Assembly: GCA_003170275.1 (NCBI GenBank)
Contig: PNAM01000016.1
Span: 62,001-126,000, forward strand
Direction of reading: 5' to 3'
Length of the DNA stretch: 64,000 nt
DNA from: Myxococcales bacterium
GTDB taxonomy: Bacteria > Myxococcota_A > Polyangia > Palsa-1104
In this document: positions 8,569 to 15,785 of the stretch, piece by piece
Position numbering within the stretch: position 1 is the stretch's first letter
How the letters are laid out: the number at the start of each line of letters is the position of its first letter
Made by a program: the position numbers and the translations under genes
Notes under the pieces: generated by a model
The model's input: the letters and a program-made list of their open reading frames with translations, nothing else
Told to the model about the DNA's origin: nothing
Databases searched by the model: none

Positions 8569-11500
8569 ATGACGACCACAATGCGACGGATGATCGTGGC
8601 CTCACTGCTCGGATGGGCGGCCAGCGCGCGTGCCGATCTGCTCGACGACGTGCAAAGGCAGCTCGCGCCGGTCAAGGCGCGGCGGCTGGCCGAGGAGAAG
8701 GCGCAGACCAAGACGGCCGAGGCCACCCAGGACAAAGCCATCAAGGAGCTGGAACGCGCCGAGCAGAAGGTCAAGGAGGCCGAGGCGCGGCTGGCCAAGG
8801 TCGCCGAGGAGGCGCGGGCCGCCAAGGAGAAGGCGGCCGCCGCGGCGCGCAAGGTCGCGGCGGAAGAGGACGCGCGCGTCGGCGCGGCGACCAAGGGCAA
8901 GGAAGCAAACGCGGCGGCGCACGCCCGGGAAAAGGAGCGCGCGGAAGCCGCCAAGATCGAGACCAAGAAGAAGAAGGAGACCGCGGCGGCGGTCTCGGCG
9001 GCGGCGCAGGCGCTCGAGAGCGCGGCGAAGTCGGTGCAGAAGGGCGACGCCAACGTCGACGACAAGCTGGCCAAGGCGAGCGAAGACAAGGCGCTCGCCA
9101 ACGCGGTCAAGGCGGTGGGCGCGATGGCGGCGTTCCTCAAGAACGATCACAAGAAGGTGGTGGCCACGCTCACGCCCGAGGTGATGCAGGCGTTCCCGTC
9201 GGCGCGCCGCTACCTGGGCCTCTCCAAGCTGCAGACCGGCGACAAGGAGGGCGCGTTCAGGGAGCTCAAGTTGGCCGCGCTGCCGCCGTCCGACGCGCCG
9301 GCGTTGATCGCGCTCGGGCAGCTCGCCGCCGCGCGCAAGGATTGGGAGACCGCGCGCGACGCGTTCGGCAACGCGTTCCTCGGCGATCCGAGCAATCCCG
9401 ACGCGGGCATGGGCCTGGTGCGCGCGCTGTTCGCGACCGGGCGCGCCGGCGACGCGATCGGGCCGCTGTCGATCCTCGCCGCCGATCCGGGCAACAAAGA
9501 GGCGAACTATCTGCTCGGCGTCGCCTCCGAGCGCGCCGGCGATCGCAACCGTGCGGAGCTGGCGTTCGGCCACGTGGTGGGCGGCGAGGCGGCGCGGCCG
9601 GCGGTCGATCCGTCGTACGCGCGGCTCGGGCGGCCGCTGCGCGTCCTGCCGATGCGCGCGCCGTCGGGCCAGCTCTCCGATGCGCTCGACGAGGCGGGCG
9701 CGCGCACGCGGCTCGCCTGGTACAAGCTCGAGCGCGGCGATCACGACGGGGCTGTCGCGGCGCTGCGTCAGGCCACCCGCGCCGACGCGCTCTACGTGCG
9801 CGGCCTGGCGTATCTGCGCGCCGGCATGCTCGACGCGGCGCACGCCGATCTGAAGAAGGCGACCGAGGTCGATCCCAAGCACCTCGAGGCGCGCTATGGC
9901 CTCGGCGTGGTGATCCTCGAGCAGGGCGACGCGGCCACCGCACAGGAGACCTTCGAGTTCAACGGCGCGGACCCGCTCTCCGAGGTCGGCGATGCGATGT
10001 CGTGGGCGCAGCTCGGCAAGGCGGCCGAGGCCGATGGTCGGCTGGCCAAGCTGATCGCGGAGAAGGGCGTGGCGGGGGACGCGGCGGCCACCAACCTGGC
10101 GTCGCTGCGGCGCGCCACCGGCAACGGCGAGGGCGCGTGGAAGGTGATCCCGGACAAGCCGCTCACCGCGGTGGGCTGGATGTTGCGCGGCATGCTGCTG
10201 GTCGAGCGCAAGGACGGCAAGCGCGCCATCCCGGCGCTCCAGGCCGCCACCAATCTCGCGCCCAACTACCTCGACGCGTGGCTGCTCTTGGCCAAGGCGC
10301 TCGAGACCGGCGGCGATGCGGCGGGCGCCAAGAACGCCGCCAACCGCGCGCTCGAGATCGCCCCCAACCAGGTCGAGGCGCTGGCCACGCTCGCGCGCAT
10401 CTACGGCAAGGAGGGCGACACCACGCGCCAGGCCGCCGCGCTGGCGCGAATCCGCGAGGTCGGCGAGAAGGCGACCGCCGCGGCGTCGTCGTCGAAGCAC
10501 ACCATCGCGGTGGTCACCTTCGACAACAACAGCGGCGACAAGACGCTCGACTGGATGCGCAACGGCGTCCCCGAGGCGCTGATCTCCGATCTGGCGCACC
10601 TCGGATCGCTGACCATCATCGAGCGCACGCAGGTGCAGAAGGCGTTCCAGGAGCAGAAGCTGCAAGAGCTCGGCTTCACCGACGCCAAGGACGCGTCGAA
10701 GGTGGGCAAGCTCCTGGGCGCGGACGCGATCCTGGTCGGCGGCTTCACCAAGAGCGGCGATCAGATCCGGCTCGACGGGCGCGTGCTCGAGGTGGGCTCG
10801 ACCAAGGTGATCAAGACCGGCTCGGCGCAGGGCGCGCTCAGTCAGATCTTCGACGTCGAGCGCAAGCTGGCGCTCGATCTGGTGAGCGACTACGCGGCGG
10901 TCACGTCGAAGGAGAAGGTGGACTTCTTCGCCGCCAAGACGCCGTCGGTGGCGTCGCTCGAGACCCAGTCGCGCATCCGCATGTTGTCGTCGCAGGGCAA
11001 GGCGCAGGAGGCCAAGGCCGCCTACGAGAAGCTGTTGCGCGAGGATCCCAAGGCGGCGGAGAAGTTCAAGGATATGCAGAAGCAGTGGGAGAGCACCGCG
11101 GCGACGGTGGCCATCCTGCCGCTCAAGAACGTGGCCGAGCGGCCCGAGGATCAGTGGCTCGGCGTGGGGATCGCCGAGGCGCTCACCACCGACTTGAAGA
11201 AGGTCGGGCTGTTCCTCGTCGAGCGCCAGCAGGTCGAGAAGCTGATGCAGGAGCGCCAGCTCACCGAGATGTTCAACGAGGCCGAGGCGGTCAAGCTGGG
11301 CAAGCTGGCCGGCGCGTCGATCTTGTTCGTCGGCTCGTACCAGGTGCAGGGCAGCTACCTGCGCATCGACGGGCGGCTGGTCGACGTGTCCACCTCGCAG
11401 GTGCTGCAGACCTACACCGTCGAGGGAAAGAAGGACGAGCTGTTCGAGGCGGAGAACAAGCTGGTCAAGCAGGTGGCGGCGGCGCTCAAGGTCGAGCCGT

Positions 11501-12117
11501 CGAAGATCGAGAAGGAGCAACTGGCGTCGGGCAAGCCGTCGATCGAAGACTTCAAGCGTTACATCCAGGCGTCCTCGAAGTTGGTGGTCAAGCAAGGCGC
11601 GACGCAGACGGTCGAGGTCCACTCGCTCGCGGTCGGCGAGCTCAAGGACGCCACAGGCACCGTCGAGAAGAGCGCCGCGAGCGATCTCAAGAGCGCGCTC
11701 GAGCGCAACGGCACCGCGCCGGTGCGCACCGCAGCGACCGCCAACGCCAAGGAGGCCAACGCCGACGCGCTGGTGCTCGGCACCCTGACCCGCCTGCCCG
11801 GCAAGGTGCGCCTCGATCTGCGCGCGGTGCACGCCGCGACCGGCGAAGTGGTGGCCAGCGCGACCGCGATCGCCAGCGCAGTCGACCAGGCTAGCGCGAT
11901 CGATCAGGCGGCCGCCAACCTGCTATCGACGCTGGGCTTGCGCAAGAGCCTGAAGGAATCCGCCCAGTCGTCCAAGAGCACGCCGGTCTACAAGAAGTGG
12001 TGGCTGTGGACCCTCATCGGCGTCGCCGTTGCCGGCGGCGCGGTCGCAGGCGCAGTCGTCGGCACCCTCCCCTCGCAATCCATCCCTCGCTCCGACGCCA
12101 CCATCACCGCCCGCTAG
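8569..12117 (+). CDS. TPR protein with coiled coil and two CsgG/FlgO-like domains
   Basis: About 1182 residues. The start at ATG 8569 is preferred because GGGAG lies at 8556-8560, eight bases upstream; GTG 8560 and ATG 8563 are alternatives. A signal peptide (RRMIVASLLGWAASARA) is followed by a long Lys/Glu/Ala coiled coil (about residues 25-165) and TPR-like helical repeats (about 190-630). Two homologous domains then follow, beginning near residue 645 (TIAVVTFDNNSGD...) and near residue 845 (ATVAILPLKNVAERPED...). Both have the LIERxQVxKxxQE...GKLxGA...G pattern of CsgG/FlgO/TolB-N-type lipoprotein assembly folds. A predicted transmembrane segment lies near the C-terminus (about residue 1145-1165). 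It probably acts in the periplasm as an assembly or scaffold protein for the preceding surface proteins; that role is inferred from operon context. Confidence 0.85.
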   Translation: MTTTMRRMIVASLLGWAASARADLLDDVQRQLAPVKARRLAEEKAQTKTAEATQDKAIKELERAEQKVKEAEARLAKVAEEARAAKEKAAAAARKVAAEEDARVGAATKGKEANAAAHAREKERAEAAKIETKKKKETAAAVSAAAQALESAAKSVQKGDANVDDKLAKASEDKALANAVKAVGAMAAFLKNDHKKVVATLTPEVMQAFPSARRYLGLSKLQTGDKEGAFRELKLAALPPSDAPALIALGQLAAARKDWETARDAFGNAFLGDPSNPDAGMGLVRALFATGRAGDAIGPLSILAADPGNKEANYLLGVASERAGDRNRAELAFGHVVGGEAARPAVDPSYARLGRPLRVLPMRAPSGQLSDALDEAGARTRLAWYKLERGDHDGAVAALRQATRADALYVRGLAYLRAGMLDAAHADLKKATEVDPKHLEARYGLGVVILEQGDAATAQETFEFNGADPLSEVGDAMSWAQLGKAAEADGRLAKLIAEKGVAGDAAATNLASLRRATGNGEGAWKVIPDKPLTAVGWMLRGMLLVERKDGKRAIPALQAATNLAPNYLDAWLLLAKALETGGDAAGAKNAANRALEIAPNQVEALATLARIYGKEGDTTRQAAALARIREVGEKATAAASSSKHTIAVVTFDNNSGDKTLDWMRNGVPEALISDLAHLGSLTIIERTQVQKAFQEQKLQELGFTDAKDASKVGKLLGADAILVGGFTKSGDQIRLDGRVLEVGSTKVIKTGSAQGALSQIFDVERKLALDLVSDYAAVTSKEKVDFFAAKTPSVASLETQSRIRMLSSQGKAQEAKAAYEKLLREDPKAAEKFKDMQKQWESTAATVAILPLKNVAERPEDQWLGVGIAEALTTDLKKVGLFLVERQQVEKLMQERQLTEMFNEAEAVKLGKLAGASILFVGSYQVQGSYLRIDGRLVDVSTSQVLQTYTVEGKKDELFEAENKLVKQVAAALKVEPSKIEKEQLASGKPSIEDFKRYIQASSKLVVKQGATQTVEVHSLAVGELKDATGTVEKSAASDLKSALERNGTAPVRTAATANAKEANADALVLGTLTRLPGKVRLDLRAVHAATGEVVASATAIASAVDQASAIDQAAANLLSTLGLRKSLKESAQSSKSTPVYKKWWLWTLIGVAVAGGAVAGAVVGTLPSQSIPRSDATITAR

Positions 12118-12158
12118 GCCGGACGCGATCTTGCAGCGGATCCTAAAGAGGAGGCCGT

Positions 12159-12401
12159 ATGCGCAAGTGGATGGTGACCGTGGGCTTGCTCGCCCTGGGT
12201 GCGAGCGGTTGCATGAGCTCGATCGACGCGGAGCGCCTGGCGCGGATGCACGACCAGCGGGCCGAGCAATTCGCCGCCCGGCGTGACTACCGTCGCGCGG
12301 CGCAGGAGCAGGAGTCGGCCGCGCAGTATCACCACATGGCCGAGGAGCGCGCGTTCCAGGAGACGGCGACCGCGCCGGTGCTGCGGCCCTCCATCATGTG
12401 A
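12159..12401 (+). CDS. Small lipoprotein, unknown function
   Basis: An 80-residue protein with a clear lipoprotein signal (LLALGASGC, lipid Cys at residue 18). The mature part is short, charged and helical (repeated E/R/A-rich segments), with no recognised domain. A strong Shine-Dalgarno sequence, GAGGAGG at 12148-12154, stands four bases before the ATG. The gene follows the CsgG-like/TPR gene by 41 bases and probably closes that operon. Confidence 0.8.
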   Translation: MRKWMVTVGLLALGASGCMSSIDAERLARMHDQRAEQFAARRDYRRAAQEQESAAQYHHMAEERAFQETATAPVLRPSIM

Positions 12402-12427
12402 CCGCGACTGGTGTATGGTCCGCCCAG

Positions 12428-13330
12428 ATGCGGAAAATCCTGGTTGCCCTGATGTTCACGATCGGCTGCTCGAACAGTCCCACCCAAACGCCGCAAGATC
12501 TGGCCGGCGGGCCGGCCGATCTCGGCACCGCTCCGGATCTGGCGCTCAATGCGATCATCGCCGCGCGTCCGTACGATCTGCACGTGCCGACCGGCTACGA
12601 TCCGACCAAGGCGACGCCGCTGGTGATCCTGCTGCACGGCTACGGCGCGACCGGCGCCATCTACAACGCCTACTTCGGCCTGTTCGCGCTCTCGGATGAG
12701 AAGACGTTTCTCTACGCCGCGCCCGACGGCACGGTCGACAGCATGGGCAAGCGGTTCTGGGACGCCACCGACGCGTGCTGCAACCTCTACGGCATGCCGG
12801 AAGACGACGTCGGCTACCTGGACGCCATCATCGACGACGTGGCCGCGCGCTACAACCTCGACGCCAAGCGGGTGTTCGTGGTCGGCCACTCCAACGGCGG
12901 CTTCATGGCGCACCGCTTCGCCTGCGACATGGCGCCGCGCGTGGCGGCGATCGTCAGCCTGGCGGGCGCGCAGTGGTTGGATGCGACGAAGTGCATGCCG
13001 TCGGAGAAGGTCTCGGTGGTGCAGATCCACGGCGACGCCGACACCACCATCAAATACACCGGCGACACCTTCTACCCGTCGGCGCACGTGACCGTCGCCG
13101 ACTGGGCGACGAAGAACGGCTGCACCGGCAGCCTGACCGACACCGGCACCACGCTCGACCTCGAGACCATGCTCGCCGGCGCCGAGACCAAGGTGGAGCG
13201 CTACGCCGGCTGCACCGGCTCGGACGTCGAGCTGTGGACCATCCAGGGCGGCATGCACGTCCCCATGCTCGCCACGCCCGCCTTCCCCGAAGCGGTGTGG
13301 ACCTTCCTCGCGGCGCACCCCAAACCCTAG
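12428..13330 (+). CDS. Secreted lipoprotein esterase, PHB depolymerase/feruloyl esterase (LpqC) family
   Basis: A 300-residue alpha/beta hydrolase. ATG 12428 is chosen over an upstream GTG (12398) because it places a lipobox at the N-terminus (MFTIGC). Next comes a linker with DLA repeats (QDLAGGPADLGTAPDLAL), then the hydrolase fold: an oxyanion segment LLHGYGATG, the nucleophile elbow GHSNGG, a putative Asp in HGDADTT and a His in GGMHVPM. The family cleaves esters such as polyhydroxybutyrate or feruloyl esters; the substrate here is unknown. A TATGGT box eight bases upstream of the ATG suggests its own, nearly leaderless transcript. Confidence 0.85.
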   Translation: MRKILVALMFTIGCSNSPTQTPQDLAGGPADLGTAPDLALNAIIAARPYDLHVPTGYDPTKATPLVILLHGYGATGAIYNAYFGLFALSDEKTFLYAAPDGTVDSMGKRFWDATDACCNLYGMPEDDVGYLDAIIDDVAARYNLDAKRVFVVGHSNGGFMAHRFACDMAPRVAAIVSLAGAQWLDATKCMPSEKVSVVQIHGDADTTIKYTGDTFYPSAHVTVADWATKNGCTGSLTDTGTTLDLETMLAGAETKVERYAGCTGSDVELWTIQGGMHVPMLATPAFPEAVWTFLAAHPKP

Positions 13331-13340
13331 CGCGGGCGGA

Positions 13341-13721
13341 TCAGGTCATGTCTTGCGCGAAGCAGATCACGTATCCGTTGGGATCGGTGACCTCCAGCTC
13401 GCGCATCTTGTAAAAGCGCGTGACCGGTGCGCTGGTCAGCGCCACGCCGCGGCCGGTGAGCTCGGCGGCCAGCCCGTCGACGTCGCCGACGCGCACATAC
13501 GCATCGAGCGCCAGCGGATCGGCGCGCCGGTTGGAGCGCGGCTCGAACGGCGCCTTGCCCCCGCGCAGCATGATCTCCACGCCGTCGCGGAACACCACCG
13601 CGAAGTCGACCGGATCGCCCCAGGTCGAGAACTGAAAGCCCAGGCTGTCGCGATACCAGCGCGCGGTGACCAGGACCTCGTTCACGACGAAATAAGGAGA
13701 CGTATTCAACAACTGACCCAT
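13341..13721 (-). CDS. VOC-superfamily (glyoxalase/bleomycin-resistance fold) protein
   Basis: A 126-residue single vicinal-oxygen-chelate domain: an N-terminal beta-alpha segment (YFVVNEVLVTARWYRDSLGF), a central strand with FRDGVEIML, and the characteristic C-terminal FYKMRELEVTDPNGYVICFA. Members bind a metal and act as glyoxalases, dioxygenases or antibiotic-binding proteins; substrate and metal ligands cannot be assigned here. It is convergent with the upstream esterase gene (10-base gap) and divergent from the 58-residue gene at 13786. It is one of four VOC genes in the window. Confidence 0.85.
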   Translation of the reverse strand: MGQLLNTSPYFVVNEVLVTARWYRDSLGFQFSTWGDPVDFAVVFRDGVEIMLRGGKAPFEPRSNRRADPLALDAYVRVGDVDGLAAELTGRGVALTSAPVTRFYKMRELEVTDPNGYVICFAQDMT

Positions 13722-13750
13722 GGCGCGCAGTGTGGGGCGGCGGACAATCC

Positions 13751-13779
13751 TTGACTACTGCTCACTTGTTCAGTATGCT
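13751..13779 (+). promoter_or_regulatory. Sigma-70-type promoter of the 58-residue gene (leaderless)
   Basis: A -35 element TTGACT (13751-13756, five of six consensus bases), a spacer of exactly 17 bases, and a -10 element TATGCT (13774-13779, four of six). The ATG of the downstream gene is at 13786, six bases after the -10 box. Transcription should therefore begin at or next to the start codon. No Shine-Dalgarno sequence is present. Confidence 0.7.
13756..13775 (+). promoter_or_regulatory. LexA-like SOS operator inside the promoter spacer
   Basis: TACTGCTCACTTGTTCAGTA is an inverted repeat, TACTG-N10-CAGTA, with the CTG-N10-CAG core of the E. coli SOS box. Its part 13758-13774 (CTGCTCACTTGTTCAGT) agrees at 15 of 17 positions with the Myxococcus xanthus LexA motif as I recall it (CTRHAMRYBYGTTCAGS). 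Lying between -35 and -10, it would block RNA polymerase when bound. Binding is an inference. Confidence 0.5.
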
Positions 13780-13785
13780 TGATTC

Positions 13786-13962
13786 ATGGACGCTCACCGC
13801 AAACAACGAGTGGAACGGGCGGCGCAGGATCTGCTGCAAGCGATCCGCGAGCTCGCCCGGGCCAAGGCTGACGAAGAGTTCAAACGGACCCTGCTCGCCA
13901 GGAGCGCGCCCCAGCGCTTCTTGAAAGCGATCGACGCGTTCGCCGAAGCGATCGCCAGCTAG
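13786..13962 (+). CDS. 58-residue helical protein, possibly SOS-regulated
   Basis: A small protein that begins MDAHRKQRVERAAQDLLQAI and ends DAFAEAIAS. It is rich in Ala, Arg, Glu and Leu and looks wholly alpha-helical and soluble, with no signal peptide or known motif. Support for it being a real gene is the good promoter that ends six bases before its ATG, the GC-biased third positions, and the fact that it fills the space between divergent neighbours. The stop is two bases from the convergent gene at 13964. If the LexA-like box works, it would be damage-induced. Function unknown. Confidence 0.7.
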   Translation: MDAHRKQRVERAAQDLLQAIRELARAKADEEFKRTLLARSAPQRFLKAIDAFAEAIAS

Positions 13963-13963
13963 A

Positions 13964-14599
13964 CTAGCGGCGCAGCAGCTTCAGGTGCTCGTCGGGGTCG
14001 AAGCCCATCTGCTCGAGGATGCGGCGTTGGGTCGCGGCCCAGCCGCGGGTGCCGAGGCGCGCTTCGAGGAGCGGCAGGTAGCACAGGTCGCGCTCCTGAG
14101 GAACGAGCGTCTGGATCGCGTTCTGCTCGTAGAGCTGGTCGAGCTCGCGGTACGGATCGATGTGGCGGTTGCGCATGATGCCGGTCATTCCGCGCGGGCG
14201 GGTGCGCGGCGCCAGCTTGACGACCTCGCGATACACCGCGGTCAGCTCGAAGTGCTGCAACAGGCCGACCACCGCCAGCAGCACCCAGTCGTCGACCGGC
14301 TGCGCGCGCAGCAACTCGGCCACCGCGTCACCGATCGCGGTCCCGGCGTCGACGTGTGAGAGCGCCGCGGTAGCGAGCTCCACGCCGGCCTCTTGCAGGT
14401 GCGGATCGCGCTTGCGGATCAGCGCGGCGATCGGCGCGACGTCGCGCGGCTCGAAGTGGAAGGTGCACAGCTGCCGCACCCAGTCGTGCAGGACGCCGTC
14501 GGGGAACGGGTGCGCGTCGCAGCCGGCGAGGAACGCCAGCCCGTCGTGCAGCGCGTCCGCCAGTCGCGCGTGCCACTCGTCGAGGAACTGGTCGCTCAT
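13964..14599 (-). CDS. Conserved protein of unknown function, last gene of the carbamoyltransferase operon
   Basis: A 211-residue protein that is mostly helical (beginning MSDQFLDEWHARLADAL), with no signal peptide, membrane segment or recognised catalytic motif. A HEAT-like or ferritin-unrelated helical bundle is possible but unproven. The start codon overlaps the methyltransferase stop by four bases (ATGA), so it is translationally coupled to it. It is the promoter-distal member of a five-gene operon, which links it to the same modification pathway by context only. Confidence 0.75.
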   Translation of the reverse strand: MSDQFLDEWHARLADALHDGLAFLAGCDAHPFPDGVLHDWVRQLCTFHFEPRDVAPIAALIRKRDPHLQEAGVELATAALSHVDAGTAIGDAVAELLRAQPVDDWVLLAVVGLLQHFELTAVYREVVKLAPRTRPRGMTGIMRNRHIDPYRELDQLYEQNAIQTLVPQERDLCYLPLLEARLGTRGWAATQRRILEQMGFDPDEHLKLLRR

Positions 14600-15573
14600 G
14601 CGGCGCGCCTGCCGATGGTGACGAACAGCCCGCCTTCGTGGCCGAGCGCGCGGATCCAGCCGAGCTGCGCGAGCCAGCCCTCGAGCCGCCAGTTGTCCCC
14701 GGCCGGCTCGAACAGCTCCGCGTGGTCGCCACCGACGAGCGCGCTGGGATAGGCGCGCACGTAATCGACGCCGTTCTCGCCGAACCAGCCCTGCACCTCG
14801 GCGAGCGTGTGGCGATGCTCTTCGGGATGTTGGTACTGATCGCGCAGCCAGGCGTCACGTCGCGCCGGCTCACTCTGGCGATCGCGCAGCACCGGATCGA
14901 ACGGGATCAGCCGATAGCCCGACAGCCGCGCGACCAGGCGCCGCAGCCGCAGCGGGAGGCGCGCGAACGCGTTGTACAGGCCGAGCACGATCAGGCCGCC
15001 CGGCCTGGCCAGCCGCGCCAGGTGCGCGAACGACGCGCGCGGATCCGGCGTGTGGTGCAGCACGCCCGAGGAGTAGACCACGTCGAACGCGCCCGCGCGC
15101 AGGCCGGGCTGGCGCAGATCGGTCTCGACGAAGCGCACGCCGCGCAAGCCGAAGCGCCGCGCCGCGGCCGCGCCCAGCTCGAGCGAGGCGCGCGTCAGAT
15201 CCGCGCCGATCACCACGCGATCCGCGCGCGCCAGGTACAGGCTCATCTGCCCGGTGCCGCAGCCCAGCTCGACGATGCGCGCGTCGCCGGGGATCGCCTG
15301 GTCGAGCAGCCGCGCGAACTCGCTGCGCTCCGCGCGCGCGCGCAGTCCGGCCAGGCTGTCGCGCGGCGGATAGCCGGGAAACGGCGCCGCCTGGTAGAAC
15401 TTGCGCACCACGTCGGTGCGTTCGTCCGAGGGCAGGCGCAGCTCGGCGATTCCGCCCGGCGCCTGGTAGCGCGCGCCGCAGCCACACGCGAGCTCGCCGT
15501 CGAGCGCGCCGGCGCAGGCGGGACAGGCGAGCAGCTCGGCGAACGCGTCGATCACGAGCCCATTAGAAGTCAT
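14596..15573 (-). CDS. SAM-dependent methyltransferase with Trm112-like zinc-ribbon N-terminus
   Basis: A 325-residue protein starting at the ATG at 15573; longer readings run into the preceding gene in another frame. The N-terminus has four Cys in a CPAC...CGCG arrangement (LLACPACAGAL...LACGCGARY), a Trm112-like zinc ribbon. The class I methyltransferase domain follows: motif I VELGCGTGQMS, an acidic residue in IGADLTRAS, and SSGVLHHTPDP. The start overlaps the stop of the DUF5989 gene by one base (TAATG). Methylation of the product carbamoylated by the upstream enzyme is inferred from the operon, not from sequence. Confidence 0.85.
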   Translation of the reverse strand: MTSNGLVIDAFAELLACPACAGALDGELACGCGARYQAPGGIAELRLPSDERTDVVRKFYQAAPFPGYPPRDSLAGLRARAERSEFARLLDQAIPGDARIVELGCGTGQMSLYLARADRVVIGADLTRASLELGAAAARRFGLRGVRFVETDLRQPGLRAGAFDVVYSSGVLHHTPDPRASFAHLARLARPGGLIVLGLYNAFARLPLRLRRLVARLSGYRLIPFDPVLRDRQSEPARRDAWLRDQYQHPEEHRHTLAEVQGWFGENGVDYVRAYPSALVGGDHAELFEPAGDNWRLEGWLAQLGWIRALGHEGGLFVTIGRRAA

Positions 15574-15785
15574 TAGAAGATCGAGTAGATAAACGGCGCG
15601 AGCGCCTCGACGCTGGCGCCGACGATCAGCACCAGGCCGGTGACGCACAGGAAGATCACCAGCGGCACCAGCCAGCGCTTGCTCGAGCCCGAGCGCCACA
15701 GCCCGCGCGCCAGCTCCGCCGTCGAGCCCGCGGCGCTGCCGAACACGATCAGCCCGCGCTTGAGCTTGCCCCGCCGCTTGATCAC
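15573..15785 (-). CDS. DUF5989-family small membrane protein (SxtK-like)
   Basis: A 70-residue protein with a basic N-terminus, one central hydrophobic segment (WLVPLVIFLCVTGLVLIVG) and the C-terminal signature APFIYSIF. Small proteins of this type (DUF5989) usually sit beside NodU/CmcH-type carbamoyltransferases, including the saxitoxin gene set where the corresponding small protein is SxtK (from memory). Here it overlaps the carbamoyltransferase stop by four bases (ATGA) and is followed directly by the methyltransferase. It may anchor or assist the carbamoyltransferase at the inner membrane. The companion SxtJ-type protein is not seen. Confidence 0.85.
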   Translation of the reverse strand: MIKRRGKLKRGLIVFGSAAGSTAELARGLWRSGSSKRWLVPLVIFLCVTGLVLIVGASVEALAPFIYSIF

